A stretch of DNA of 64,000 nucleotides from Candidatus Poribacteria bacterium (lineage in GTDB: Bacteria; Poribacteria; WGA-4E; JAJDTR01). How positions within the stretch are numbered: the first letter of the stretch is position 1; each line of letters begins with the position of its first letter. The notes beneath the pieces were generated by a model. The model saw nothing but the letters and a program-made list of their open reading frames with translations. It was not told where the DNA came from and made no database searches. The stretch spans positions 1 to 64,000 of the forward strand of contig JAPPIK010000025.1 of assembly GCA_028820655.1 (NCBI GenBank), read 5' to 3'. Below, in pieces: positions 53,340 to 62,744 of this stretch. The translations under genes and the position numbers were made by a program.

Positions 53340-54584
53340 ATGACAGAAAAAACCCTTAACTTTATTGAGCGAAACAGGAAGGCGCTTTGCACGTCGCTCC
53401 AAGAACTGGTGCGAATTCCGACCGTCAATCCACCGGGAGACAACTACGCGGAGATTGTCGATCTTCTCGACGAAAGATGCCGCGCGTTGGGAATGCAGAC
53501 CCGCATTGTCCCCGTCCCCGAGACTGAAGCCGTAAAGGTTGTACCGCACGCCGATGCATATCCCCGTATGAACCTTATTGCTCGCTGGGATGTCGGTGCG
53601 AAAAAAACCGTCCACTTCAACGCGCACTTTGACGTTGTCCCCGTTTCCGGAAAGTGGCGCTCGCACCCATTCGACCCTCAAATTAAAGGGGATTGGCTGT
53701 ATGGACGCGGCTCCGACGATATGAAGGATTCGATTGCGTCTGTGCTTTTTGCCGTTTCGGCGCTCCGAGAAACAGGGGTGCAACCGAATTTCAACATTGA
53801 ATGCTCATTCACCTGCGACGAGGAGATTGGCGGCGATCTCGGTGCGGGCGAAGTGGTTCGCAAGGGGTTGGTCAACGCAGACTACGCCGTGAATTGCGAA
53901 GGCAGCACCGGTTTAACCATCTGTAATGGGCATCACGGTGTGTTGTGGCTAGAGGTCACGGTTCATGGCAAATCGGCGCACGCGGCACATCCCGACAGTG
54001 GACTCAACGCTTTTGAAAAAACAGCGGAGTTGGTCACCGCCCTTCAATCACTGAAGGAGGAATTTGGCAAACCTCATCGAACCTTCAAAATGCCCCCTGA
54101 CATTGAAAGACAACCAACCATCAACATTGGCGGGGTGTTCAGCGGCACCTCCGGCGACAAAATCAACACGGTTCCCGCGCAATTGACCTTCTCCATCGAT
54201 CGACGGATACCGCCCAATGAACGGTTAGGTCAAGCGGAAGCAGAATTGCGCGGGGCAATCAAGGAGGCTTGCAAGAACATACCAGATCTCAAAGTAGACA
54301 TGAAATCCGCTTTGCGTATCGAGCCGTGCCTTGTTGATTCGGACGAACCTCTGGTTCAGGAGTTCTCCAGATCTGTACGCGCGATTCGGCGCAATCCTGT
54401 GAAATGGGCGCCGGCTGGCGGGTTCACCGATCTGCATTTTTTCGTGGAAGACGGAAAGCTGCCGGGGATGGGCTACGGTCCGCGGGGTGAAGGCGCGCAC
54501 GGAGTCAACGAACGGGTCAGCATCTCGGATCTAGTGAAGACGACGAAAATCTATGCCACCTTCATGACCCAAGCTCAGTTGTGA
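53340..54584 (+). CDS. M20-family metallopeptidase (ArgE/DapE type)
   Basis: 414 residues from the ATG at 53340; a GTG directly precedes it. The di-zinc motifs are 'VHFNAHFDVVPVSG' (His and bridging Asp), 'GRGSDDMKDSIAS' and 'SFTCDEEIGGDLG' (catalytic and metal Glu). 'AVNCEGS' and, at the end, 'GPRGEGAHGVNERV' complete the set. The dimerisation lid is present ('VTVHGKSAHAAHPDSG'). The family includes acetylornithine deacetylase, succinyl-diaminopimelate desuccinylase and peptidases. There is no arginine or lysine gene nearby to choose among them. Confidence 0.9.
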   Translation: MTEKTLNFIERNRKALCTSLQELVRIPTVNPPGDNYAEIVDLLDERCRALGMQTRIVPVPETEAVKVVPHADAYPRMNLIARWDVGAKKTVHFNAHFDVVPVSGKWRSHPFDPQIKGDWLYGRGSDDMKDSIASVLFAVSALRETGVQPNFNIECSFTCDEEIGGDLGAGEVVRKGLVNADYAVNCEGSTGLTICNGHHGVLWLEVTVHGKSAHAAHPDSGLNAFEKTAELVTALQSLKEEFGKPHRTFKMPPDIERQPTINIGGVFSGTSGDKINTVPAQLTFSIDRRIPPNERLGQAEAELRGAIKEACKNIPDLKVDMKSALRIEPCLVDSDEPLVQEFSRSVRAIRRNPVKWAPAGGFTDLHFFVEDGKLPGMGYGPRGEGAHGVNERVSISDLVKTTKIYATFMTQAQL

Positions 54585-54763
54585 AAGAACATACGCCCCG
54601 CGGATTTTCGGAATACGTTTTGCATCCTTCAGAGCCTATTTGAATAATCGGCAGTGAAGCCATTTTTGGTCATTCGTAGGAAGTTCTTTCATATTTTTGA
54701 TGTTGTCTGCTACGTACCTGTGGGATCTCTATCGCACTCGTTATCCACTCGCTTGATCCCCTC

Positions 54764-54825
54764 TGGGGCTTTTAAATGCCGGTGCGCAGTGCGCACCCTA
54801 CAAATGTACTTTTCAAACAAGCTCT
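54764..54825. repeat. Repeat pair member (also at 49574-49635)
   Basis: Second copy of the 62-base 'TGGGGCTTTTAAA' repeat, with a GGTGCGCAGTGCGCACC palindrome. It is again directly preceded by a 'CTCTATCGCACTCG...CGCTTGATCC' unit (about 54725-54760). Confidence 0.75.
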
Positions 54826-54844
54826 TAGAACAAAATTAGGTTAA

Positions 54845-55639
54845 ATGACCAAACGACAGACCTATATGATTGGCGGAGGCGCGGCCCTTGCACTCGTGAT
54901 TCTCGTCACTTTCATTGCATATTACCGAGCAAAGTTTAAGCAAACGGAAGATGCACTCGCGGCAGAGCAGGCAAATCGGATTAGGTTCGAAGAGGAATCA
55001 CATCGTCTGGGGCGCGAGTTGAACCAATCCCAAGAGGAAGTCGCGGCGAAGATTATCAAAATCGAAATCTTGGAAGAGACAATCGGCGAAATACAGCAGG
55101 AGGCAGTCGATATCAGCAAAGCCAAAGCAAAAATTGAAGATGAGAAACGGAAACTTGAAGAGGAACGAAGGAAGCGAGAAGCAGAGTATCAGGATTTGGT
55201 CAGCAGCTTGGAACAGGAAATCAATAACAGGGAGATTAAAATCACCGAGCTTCAAGGAATGTTAACAGTCAACTTGATGGACAAGATTCTCTTCGACTCG
55301 GGGAAATCGGTGATCAAACCGGCGGGCAAACGCGTCTTGGATAAAATTGCGACGACGTTCTTGAATCGCTACCCGAACCGCGAGATTCGAGTTGAAGGGC
55401 ACACGGATAATGTGCCGTTCCGAGGTTCAGTGCTGAACAATTGGGACTTGTCGACGGAACGTGCAATCTCCGCCGTGAGATATCTGCAAGAACATGCGAA
55501 GGTGGCGCCAACCCGTCTGGCGGCAGTCGGCTACGCTTATCATCGCCCGATTGACACGAACGGTACGCGCGAAGGACGGGCGCGAAATAGACGAATCGAG
55601 ATTGTGGTTATGCCGCCGAAGAAAACCGATGCGGACTAG
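54845..55639 (+). CDS. OmpA-family peptidoglycan-binding protein with coiled coil
   Basis: 264 residues. One N-terminal membrane segment (about 7-26) is followed by a charged coiled coil (about 32-140) and an OmpA-like C-terminal domain (about 148-262). The domain carries 'ILFDSGKSVIKPAGKRVLDK', 'EVRVEGHTDNVPF'-type sequence (here 'IRVEGHTDNVPFRGS') and 'NRRIEIVVMP', where Asp and Arg bind diaminopimelate. The layout is like MotB/Pal-type anchors held in the inner membrane rather than a beta-barrel OmpA. No motA-like gene is next to it, so a flagellar role is not supported. Confidence 0.88.
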   Translation: MTKRQTYMIGGGAALALVILVTFIAYYRAKFKQTEDALAAEQANRIRFEEESHRLGRELNQSQEEVAAKIIKIEILEETIGEIQQEAVDISKAKAKIEDEKRKLEEERRKREAEYQDLVSSLEQEINNREIKITELQGMLTVNLMDKILFDSGKSVIKPAGKRVLDKIATTFLNRYPNREIRVEGHTDNVPFRGSVLNNWDLSTERAISAVRYLQEHAKVAPTRLAAVGYAYHRPIDTNGTREGRARNRRIEIVVMPPKKTDAD

Positions 55640-55680
55640 GGACAAAACATAGGCATTTACACGACCGAAGGGTTCAGTGA

Positions 55681-55724
55681 TTCGTAATGCGTAATACGTA
55701 ATACGTAATGCGTATTGCGTAAAC
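55681..55724. repeat. Short tandem repeat, CGTAATRCGTAATACG type
   Basis: Four to five tandem copies of a 9-base word, 'CGTAATGCG'/'CGTAATACG', ending in the near-inverted 'CGTATTGCG'. It lies between the OmpA-family gene and the TIM-barrel gene. Confidence 0.7.
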
Positions 55725-55829
55725 AATTCTCTTGTGTGTTGCGCATTGATCTCTCTCTGATCTCAATCTTGATGGAATGATCTCGACTGAGCAAGAATAA
55801 AATATCGAAGCCTACATGGAGGTTAAACT

Positions 55830-56660
55830 ATGCAGTTTAAACGAGAAGATATATTGACACGATTGCGGTCAAACGTTGAGGCCGGCAAACCGATAATCGG
55901 CGCTGGCGCCGGCACCGGCATTTCTGCAAAATGCGAAGAGGCAGGCGGTGTCGACCTGATTGTCATCTATAATTCGGGGCGGTTTCGAATGGCCGGTCGC
56001 GGATCGCTTGCCGGTATGATGCCTTACGGCGATGCCAATCAGATTGTCGTTGAAATGGCAAGTGAAGTGCTACCTGTCGTTGAAAACATTCCGGTGCTTG
56101 CCGGCGTCTGCGGAACAGATCCGTTCCGCTTGATGGACGTGTTCTTGAAACAGATTCGGGACATCGGATTTTCCGGTGTACAGAATTTTCCAACCGTCGG
56201 ATTGATCGATGGAACGCTTCGGCAGAATCTGGAGGAAACGGGAATGGGCTACGGTCCGGAGGTGGAGATGATTCGCATCGCCCACGAAATGAATCTGCTG
56301 ACAACACCGTACTCCTTTGACGAATCTGAAGCCGAACAGATGGCAGATGCCGGGGCGGACATCCTCGTGGCACACATGGGCCTTACAACAAAGGGGTCCA
56401 TTGGCGCGAAAACGGCGCTAACGCTCGAAGAGTCGGCGGAACGGGTGCAGGCGATACACGACGCCGCGAAAGGCGTAAACTCGGAGATTCTTGTGATTTG
56501 CCACGGAGGGCCGATTGCCGAGCCGGAGGACGCACAGTATATTTTGGACAATACCGATGGCGTCGTCGGATTTTACGGTGCGTCAAGCGCCGAGCGTCTT
56601 CCCACGGAACGCGCGATCACGGAACAAATTGAGACTTTTAAGTCGATTCGATTGACTTAG
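55830..56660 (+). CDS. Phosphoenolpyruvate hydrolase-family (TIM-barrel, Tm-1-like) protein
   Basis: 276 residues with GGAGG before the ATG. It belongs to the PEP mutase-like TIM-barrel family annotated as phosphoenolpyruvate hydrolase or TIM-barrel signal transduction protein, which also forms part of plant Tm-1. Features are '[19 protein letters not shown]', '[20 protein letters not shown]', '[15 protein letters not shown]', '[13 protein letters not shown]' and '[12 protein letters not shown]'. The biochemical role is poorly established. The start of a cox-type cluster 150 bases downstream may reflect joint transcription. Confidence 0.85.
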   Translation: MQFKREDILTRLRSNVEAGKPIIGAGAGTGISAKCEEAGGVDLIVIYNSGRFRMAGRGSLAGMMPYGDANQIVVEMASEVLPVVENIPVLAGVCGTDPFRLMDVFLKQIRDIGFSGVQNFPTVGLIDGTLRQNLEETGMGYGPEVEMIRIAHEMNLLTTPYSFDESEAEQMADAGADILVAHMGLTTKGSIGAKTALTLEESAERVQAIHDAAKGVNSEILVICHGGPIAEPEDAQYILDNTDGVVGFYGASSAERLPTERAITEQIETFKSIRLT

Positions 56661-56807
56661 AGTAATGCCGGACACCAGCAATAAAGGCGATTGACGTTGA
56701 CAAACCCCATCCCTTTTATTGTTGCAGGGAAAACGCAATCTTGATATAATGCGGCCAAATAGCGATGTATTTTGTGGTCACAATCTACGGCACAGGAGGT
56801 TAAGACA

Positions 56808-57281
56808 GTGGCGACAACGCAGATTAACACAACGATTAACGGTGAAGATTACACACACGAAGTCGAACCTCGACTACTTCTGGTTCACTACCTTCGAGAA
56901 GTTGCCGGACTTACGGGCACACATGTTGGTTGTGAAACCAGCCTCTGCGGTGCTTGCACGGCGATTGTAGATGGGCAAGCAGTCAAGACCTGCACGATGT
57001 TGGCAGTTCAGGCAGATGGTGCAGACATCACAACGATCGAAGGGCTTGCGCAGGATGGCGAACTCCACCCGATTCAAGAGGGATTCTGGGAACGTCACGG
57101 TCTGCAATGCGGCTTCTGTACACCGGGGATGATCGTAGCGGCACACCAACTCCTAGAACGAAATCCAAGCCCGACGGAAGAGGAGATCCGGCACGGATTG
57201 GAAGGAAATTTCTGTCGCTGCACCGGCTATCAACATATCGTGGACGCCGTGCAATACGCGGCTGAGAAGATGCAAGGTTAG
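56808..57281 (+). CDS. coxS: CO/xanthine dehydrogenase-family small (2Fe-2S) subunit
   Basis: 157 residues from a GTG with AGGAGG upstream; the frame opens further upstream but the family N-terminus fits 56808. It has a plant-type [2Fe-2S] site ('[16 protein letters not shown]') and a second helical [2Fe-2S] site ('CGFCTPGM', 'CRCTGYQHI'). The subunit passes electrons from the molybdenum centre of CoxL to the FAD of CoxM. Gene order is S-L-M-G. Confidence 0.93.
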   Translation: MATTQINTTINGEDYTHEVEPRLLLVHYLREVAGLTGTHVGCETSLCGACTAIVDGQAVKTCTMLAVQADGADITTIEGLAQDGELHPIQEGFWERHGLQCGFCTPGMIVAAHQLLERNPSPTEEEIRHGLEGNFCRCTGYQHIVDAVQYAAEKMQG

Positions 57282-57419
57282 ATCTTGAGATACGTACCTT
57301 CAATAATGGATACTTGATTATACAGGATCTTATCTGGAAGGTACACCGGCACATGCAGGTTTATATGCGGTGTACCGTGCGCATTCTTTATCTGACGTAG
57401 ACAGGAGGAGGGACTTATA

Positions 57420-59756
57420 ATGGCAACTATGGCAGGACCATCGCGGCTAATCGGTGCGCCGATTAAGCGGCGGGAAGATCCGCGGCTAGTCCAAGGATTA
57501 TCCCATTATGTAGACGACATAAAGTTGGTCAATATGCATCACTGTACGTTCTTGCGCAGCGATTACGCGCACGCGGATATCAAGAGCATCGACACCGAAG
57601 CAGCAGAAAACCTATCGGGCGTAGTCAAGGTGATAACGGGGGTAGACATCCAAGGCAAGGTTGGTTCAATCCCATGCGCTGCGGAAATCGAAGGTCTCAA
57701 GGTTCCCGATCACCCCGCTCTTGCCGTAGACCGTGTACGGTTTGTCGGCGAACCGATTGCCGCTGTGGTAGCAACGGATCCCTACGTAGCGAGAGATGCG
57801 CTGGATCTGATTGAAGTCGAGTACGATGAATTGCCGACCGTCGTCGATTTGGACGACGCGATTGAATCGGATTCGACCGTCATCTATGATGAGTTCGGCG
57901 ACAATATCGCTTTTACGATGCCGCTTGACGCGGGAGATGTGGACGCGGCGTTTGCCGAAGCGGACCATGTAGTCTCGCAACGATTCGTGAATCAGCGTCT
58001 GATACCCAACTCAATCGAACCGCGCGGAGTATTAGCGGAATATCTGCCTGGAGAGGGAACGCTCACTGTTTGGTCCTCGACCCAAGTTCCTCATCATCTA
58101 AAGACCATTCTTTCACTGCTCCTTGACCTTCCCGAGCAACTCGTTCGTGTCATAGCGCCGGAAGTGGGGGGCGGATTCGGCAGCAAGTTGAACGTGTATC
58201 CCGAAGAAGCTGTGGTCGCTTACTTGGCAACGGAGTTGCGGAAACCCGTGAAATGGATTGAGAAACGGAGCGAGGGCTTCACCACAACCATTCATGGACG
58301 CGACCAAGTTGACTATGTTGACATGGCGGTCAAGAATGATGGAACAATTACGGCGCTCCGCGCGAAACTGCTTGCCAATATGGGAGCGTATCACCAGTTG
58401 CTCACCCCAATTATCCCCGTGTTGACCTATCTCATGATGCCGGGAGCTTATAAGATTTCGAACATCAAATTGGAGCTAATCGGCGTCTTCACGAATAAGA
58501 TGGCGACAGACGCGTACCGTGGGGCCGGACGTCCCGAGGCAACTCACATTATTGAGCGCATGGTCGATCTGGCGGCGCAGAAGTTGGGAATGGATCCCAA
58601 AGAGATTCGGTTCAAGAACTTCCCGCAACCGGATGAATTTCCGCTCGAAATGGCTACAGGGGTCACCTATGATAGCGGCAACTACCAGATGAGTTTCAAC
58701 AAGGCGCTGGATACGGTGGATTATGCCAATCTCCGAACACGACAGGCGGAGCTTCGATCACAGGGGAGATATCTGGGAATAGGCGTGGCGACTTACGCCG
58801 AAATCTGCGGTATGGGTCCCTCTGTCGGCGTTGCCGGCGGCGGATGGGAAAGCAGCACCGTCCGTATTGAGCGTACTGGCAAAGTGACTGTTCTGACCGG
58901 AGTGTCTCCTCACGGGCAGGGGCAAGAAACCAGCTTCGCTCAAATCGTGGCCGATGAATACGGGATAAGCATTGACGACATAGTGGTTATCCACGGTGAT
59001 ACCGGGCGCCAGCCTCAAGGTATCGGTACATTCGGTAGTCGTGCCACGGCGGTAGGTGGAGCGGCGCTGATCATTGCTACTCAGCAGGTGAAGGAGAAGA
59101 TGGCGCAAATCGCGGCGCACATGTTGGAGGCGAATGTCGACGATCTCGTATTTGAAGATGGCAACATCTTTGTGCAGGGATCGCCCGATTCCGCCGTCAC
59201 ATTCGCGGATGTCGCCGCCACGGCGCACGTCGCTGTGAACCTGCCCCCGGACGTTGAACCAGGGCTTGAGGCGACACATTTCTTTGAACCGTCGAACTTC
59301 ACGTACCCATTCGGCGCTCACATCTCGATCGTCGAAGTCGATCCCGAGACGGGAGAGATCGATCTGCAGCGCTATGTTGCCGTTGATGACTGCGGAAATA
59401 TCATCAATCCCTTGTTGGTCGATGGACAGGTGCACGGCGGTATCGCGCAGGGACTGGGCCAAGCGATGTACGAAGGCGCCGTTTACGATGAAAACGGGCA
59501 GCTCTTAACCGGTTCATTTATGGACTACGCCATTCCAAAGGCGACCCAAGTGCCGCGCTTTGAAACCGAGCATACGACAACGCCGTCTCCCGTTAATCCC
59601 TTGGGCGTCAAGGGTGTGGGTGAAGCCGGAACAATCGCGTCCTCGCCGTGTCTAGTCAATGCGGTGGTCGATGCGCTCTCACCGTTCGGGGTTACCGATA
59701 TCGATATGCCAATGACGCCGAATCGCGTATGGCAGGCGATCCAAGACGCACAGTAA
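57420..59756 (+). CDS. coxL: Molybdenum hydroxylase large subunit, form II CO dehydrogenase-like
   Basis: 778 residues, GGAGG upstream. It opens 'IGAPIKRREDPRLVQGLSHY'. The active-site loop near residue 365 reads 'AYRGAGRPEA', the form II signature. Form I CO dehydrogenases have AYRCSFR, whose Cys binds copper. Other cofactor motifs are 'GGGFGSKLNVYPEEA', 'QGIGTFGSRATAVGG' and 'GVKGVGEAGTIASSP', the last with the catalytic Glu. Form II enzymes often have unknown or non-CO substrates (aromatic or purine-like), so CO oxidation should not be assumed. Confidence 0.92.
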   Translation: MATMAGPSRLIGAPIKRREDPRLVQGLSHYVDDIKLVNMHHCTFLRSDYAHADIKSIDTEAAENLSGVVKVITGVDIQGKVGSIPCAAEIEGLKVPDHPALAVDRVRFVGEPIAAVVATDPYVARDALDLIEVEYDELPTVVDLDDAIESDSTVIYDEFGDNIAFTMPLDAGDVDAAFAEADHVVSQRFVNQRLIPNSIEPRGVLAEYLPGEGTLTVWSSTQVPHHLKTILSLLLDLPEQLVRVIAPEVGGGFGSKLNVYPEEAVVAYLATELRKPVKWIEKRSEGFTTTIHGRDQVDYVDMAVKNDGTITALRAKLLANMGAYHQLLTPIIPVLTYLMMPGAYKISNIKLELIGVFTNKMATDAYRGAGRPEATHIIERMVDLAAQKLGMDPKEIRFKNFPQPDEFPLEMATGVTYDSGNYQMSFNKALDTVDYANLRTRQAELRSQGRYLGIGVATYAEICGMGPSVGVAGGGWESSTVRIERTGKVTVLTGVSPHGQGQETSFAQIVADEYGISIDDIVVIHGDTGRQPQGIGTFGSRATAVGGAALIIATQQVKEKMAQIAAHMLEANVDDLVFEDGNIFVQGSPDSAVTFADVAATAHVAVNLPPDVEPGLEATHFFEPSNFTYPFGAHISIVEVDPETGEIDLQRYVAVDDCGNIINPLLVDGQVHGGIAQGLGQAMYEGAVYDENGQLLTGSFMDYAIPKATQVPRFETEHTTTPSPVNPLGVKGVGEAGTIASSPCLVNAVVDALSPFGVTDIDMPMTPNRVWQAIQDAQ

Positions 59757-59787
59757 AGCCGGCTCTAGCCGAAAGGAGGAATTGACG

Positions 59788-60642
59788 ATGATTGCGAGCA
59801 GTTTTGAATACTTCGCACCAACTTCAGTCGATGAAGCATTGTCGCTTTTGAGTGAACATGGAGATGACGCGAAAATCCTTGCCGGTGGACACAGCCTAAT
59901 TCCGGCGATGAAGCTGCGGCTTGCCGAGCCGGCGGTACTGATAGACATTCAACGTGTTGAAGGATTAAAGGGGATCTCCGAGTCCGATGGCAAGCTGGTG
60001 ATTGGCGCTTTAGCCACTCATCATGAACTGGAAAGCTCGGACCTCGTAAACCGAACGCTGCCGATTCTGGCTCAGACCGCGGGGGAGATTGGAGATGTCC
60101 AAGTTCGCAACAAAGGGACAATCGGAGGAAGTTTGTCACATGCCGACCCGGCTGCGGACTGGCCCGCTACGATTTTGGCACTTGATGCCGACCTAAAGAT
60201 TGTCGGCTCTGGCGGAGAACGCGTCGTGAAAGCGACAGATTTCTTTGAAGAACTCTATACTACTGCTTTGGAAGCGGATGAGATTCTTACAGAGATTCAC
60301 GTCAGTATTCCCGATGGGAACACAACGGGAACCTATCTCAAACTCCATCAGGTGGCGTCCGGCTTTGCGCTCACCGGCGTAGCCGCCGTTTTATCGAAAT
60401 CCGGTGACGTTTGCGAGAATATCGCGGTTGGCATCACCGGTGTTTCGGATGTGCCCTATCGCGCCTCCGAGGTCGAGTCTGCGTTGGCGGGGAGAGCCCT
60501 GACTGCGGACAACATCGCGGCGGCGGCGGAGAAAGCGGCTGATGGAGTGGATATTCTGGAAGACATTCACGCCAGCGAGGCGTACCGATCAAACCTTGCG
60601 AAGGTCTACACGCGCCGGGCGATTGAAGGTGCAGCATCGTAG
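59788..60642 (+). CDS. coxM: CO/xanthine dehydrogenase-family FAD-binding subunit
   Basis: 284 residues from the ATG at 59788, with AAAGGAGG upstream. The N-terminal half has the FAD pyrophosphate motif 'AKILAGGHSLIPAMKLRLA' and 'TIGGSLSHADPAADWPA'. The C-terminal CO-dehydrogenase flavoprotein domain follows. It takes electrons from CoxS and passes them to quinone or NAD. It begins 31 bases after coxL. Confidence 0.93.
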   Translation: MIASSFEYFAPTSVDEALSLLSEHGDDAKILAGGHSLIPAMKLRLAEPAVLIDIQRVEGLKGISESDGKLVIGALATHHELESSDLVNRTLPILAQTAGEIGDVQVRNKGTIGGSLSHADPAADWPATILALDADLKIVGSGGERVVKATDFFEELYTTALEADEILTEIHVSIPDGNTTGTYLKLHQVASGFALTGVAAVLSKSGDVCENIAVGITGVSDVPYRASEVESALAGRALTADNIAAAAEKAADGVDILEDIHASEAYRSNLAKVYTRRAIEGAAS

Positions 60643-60739
60643 AATATGAGAATAGGGTTGAGCGCAATATGGAAATCATCCGCCGAGCGTGCGCTAATAT
60701 CGCGTGCCAATGTCGCTTGAAATCTCGTAGATTGTAGCG

Positions 60740-60788
60740 AAACCCAACACTTCATAACACACCAGTTGGCCGTATGAGTGTTGGGTTT
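60740..60788. repeat. Hairpin with GTTGGGTTT arms
   Basis: Arms AAACCCAACACTTCAT (60740-60754 region) and ATGAGTGTTGGGTTT (60774-60788) pair with one mismatch. A 'TTCAACCCAACCTAC' word follows at about 60878-60892. These belong to the 'GTAGGTTGGGTT' family seen at 2731, 3881, 4331 and 35231. Confidence 0.6.
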
Positions 60789-60919
60789 CACTCACTATAG
60801 GTAGCTCATAGGACAATCGACTTGAAATGCCGCCGTGCTATTGGCGTTGATGAACGTTGGTTCGTACCGTTCAACCCAACCTACATCCTAACGCCTAATT
60901 TCGTCAGGAATGCTCCGTA

Positions 60920-61372
60920 ATGCAAATCAAATCCGATCATACCGTATCCGCAAACCGAGAGAGGGTCTGGGAGCATTTGACCGATGCCGAACTTTTGAGC
61001 CAATGTATCCCCGGTTGCGAAGAACTCAAGGCTACCGGCGGCGGCACCTATGAAGCAACAATCAAGGTGGGAGTTGCCGGGATCAAAGGGACGTATAAAG
61101 GCACGGTTAGGTTGGAGAACATGCAACCGCCTTCCGCATATCGACTCATGGTTGAAGGAAAGAGCACAATCGGCTTCTTGAAAGGCGCTTGCGATTTTCG
61201 ACTGGAGGAAGCCAAGCCCGATGAAACGAAAGTCGGACTTAATGGTGAATTAGCGGTGGGCGGAAAACTTGCCCGAGTCGGTCAACGCATCATCGGAAGC
61301 GCCGCAAAAATGACGATTGGTCAATTTTTCAAACAGATTAACAAACTCGCGGCAACCGATACTGATTCCTAA
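60920..61372 (+). CDS. coxG: CoxG-family (SRPBCC) protein
   Basis: 150 residues. A START/SRPBCC-fold protein: 'VWEHLTDAELLSQCIPGCEE', 'YEATIKVGVAGIKGTYKGTV' and 'GELAVGGKLARVGQRIIGSA' are the common CoxG motifs. CoxG helps recruit the CO dehydrogenase to the membrane in Oligotropha, but family members occur in many molybdenum-hydroxylase clusters. It closes the cox cluster and is followed by a strong terminator. Confidence 0.9.
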   Translation: MQIKSDHTVSANRERVWEHLTDAELLSQCIPGCEELKATGGGTYEATIKVGVAGIKGTYKGTVRLENMQPPSAYRLMVEGKSTIGFLKGACDFRLEEAKPDETKVGLNGELAVGGKLARVGQRIIGSAAKMTIGQFFKQINKLAATDTDS

Positions 61373-61425
61373 GCCCTTGTGCGGAGTGTTCTTCACTAAA
61401 ATTCTGTGTCGAACGGAAATAGACC

Positions 61426-61459
61426 AGCCCTGCGAACTGTCAATCCGCAGGGCTTTTTT
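61426..61459 (+). terminator. Rho-independent terminator of the cox cluster
   Basis: A perfect 9-bp stem AGCCCTGCG (61426-61434) / CGCAGGGCT (61446-61454) with an 11-base loop, followed by six T, 54 bases after the coxG stop. Confidence 0.92.
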
Positions 61460-61642
61460 ATATCTGTTATCCAGATTGACAGTGCTATACTAAATCCAAT
61501 TAACATTCATACTGTGCGGTAGTTTCGGTTTCCCTACCGAACAGGCATTTTTCCAGTCCCGTGGGTACAACGAAATCCGCACCTACCGATAAGTGTGTTA
61601 ATACAACTAGAATTGACAATTGTAACCGGACGCTTCTAAGAA

Positions 61643-62713
61643 ATGCGGCTAAATAGCATTACAACACAGGATAAATGCAACAATTTACCGTCCGCAACTG
61701 GGATTCTACCAAAGCGGTTTGATCATCGGTTTGCCATTACGCTTTTGCTCTTGGCAGCCGTGATTGGGTGCAACAATGAGGCACCTGTCATCAGCATCGG
61801 TGTCAGCGTGCCGCAGACGACGGCTCCGGTTTACACTCTCATGAAACAAGCGATGCTGGATCACGAAAAGGAGTATGGCGTCAAAATCACATGGAACGGC
61901 GTACTCGACAAGGGACCAACCCAAGACAACGTCTTGACCGAAAGGCAGGTGGTTCAGCGGATGTTGGAATCGAAAATCCGGGCGCTAATTATCAAACCCG
62001 TCGACCCGAAAGCCGCATACCCAATCCTGAGAGAAGCGCGCCGTTGGAACGTACCGGTGATTTCTTTGGACCAGATGTTCCCCAGTATGCCGGTGCACGG
62101 ACACGTCACGGTCGACGAATCTCGTCTCGGGGCAAAAGCCGCGCAGTATGCACTAGAACAGATCGGATATAAGGGAAATGTCCTGGTCTTGGAAGCCCCG
62201 GTTAGAGTGGAATCAATGCGCAAGATCGCGATTGGCGTTCATAGTGTTTTAGACCGGTATGTAGACACAATCCAAGTAATTTCACGGACGTCAGCGCTTG
62301 ACGCAAACGCCGCTTTTGATGTCACGGGTCGGATGCTGAAGGACTACGCAGGCAACATTCAAGCTGTCATTGCGGCGGATAGTACCCTTGCTTTAGGAGC
62401 GGTTCAAGGGGTACAATTACATGGACTCGCTGACAAGATTGTTACCGTCGGCGTGGGCGCCGGAGAGAAGGCATGCCGTCAGATAATCCTAAAACAACAC
62501 GACGCGGAGGTCGATTTGATGCCCTACGAACGCGGGTTGGAAGCGCTAAAAGCCGTGGTGTCCGCGCTGAACGAGGACGACTTTTCCTATGACGCTCAGT
62601 TGCCAAGCGGCGAAATCCTAACGAAAACCAAATTTGGCCCCACCCGTCTAATTACCGCTGCGAACCATCTTCTGCTTGAACGCATGTGGCCGAGTCTGTT
62701 TGTTTCAAATTAA
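61643..62713 (+). CDS. Periplasmic sugar-binding lipoprotein (LacI/ribose-binding type)
   Basis: 356 residues. A long N-region precedes a hydrophobic stretch and a lipobox ending in Cys43 ('LLLLAAVIGCNNE'). The mature part is a type I periplasmic-binding-protein fold: 'ISIGVSVPQTTAPVYTLMKQ', 'RALIIKPVDPKAAYPILRE', 'VPVISLDQMF' and 'AVIAADSTLALGAVQ'. It probably presents a sugar to an ABC importer, but no permease or ATPase gene follows within the window; the next gene is a redoxin. The unusually long leader could mean a later true start. Confidence 0.85.
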   Translation: MRLNSITTQDKCNNLPSATGILPKRFDHRFAITLLLLAAVIGCNNEAPVISIGVSVPQTTAPVYTLMKQAMLDHEKEYGVKITWNGVLDKGPTQDNVLTERQVVQRMLESKIRALIIKPVDPKAAYPILREARRWNVPVISLDQMFPSMPVHGHVTVDESRLGAKAAQYALEQIGYKGNVLVLEAPVRVESMRKIAIGVHSVLDRYVDTIQVISRTSALDANAAFDVTGRMLKDYAGNIQAVIAADSTLALGAVQGVQLHGLADKIVTVGVGAGEKACRQIILKQHDAEVDLMPYERGLEALKAVVSALNEDDFSYDAQLPSGEILTKTKFGPTRLITAANHLLLERMWPSLFVSN

Positions 62714-62744
62714 CCTTATGATTGGGAACAGGGCGGGTTGTACG

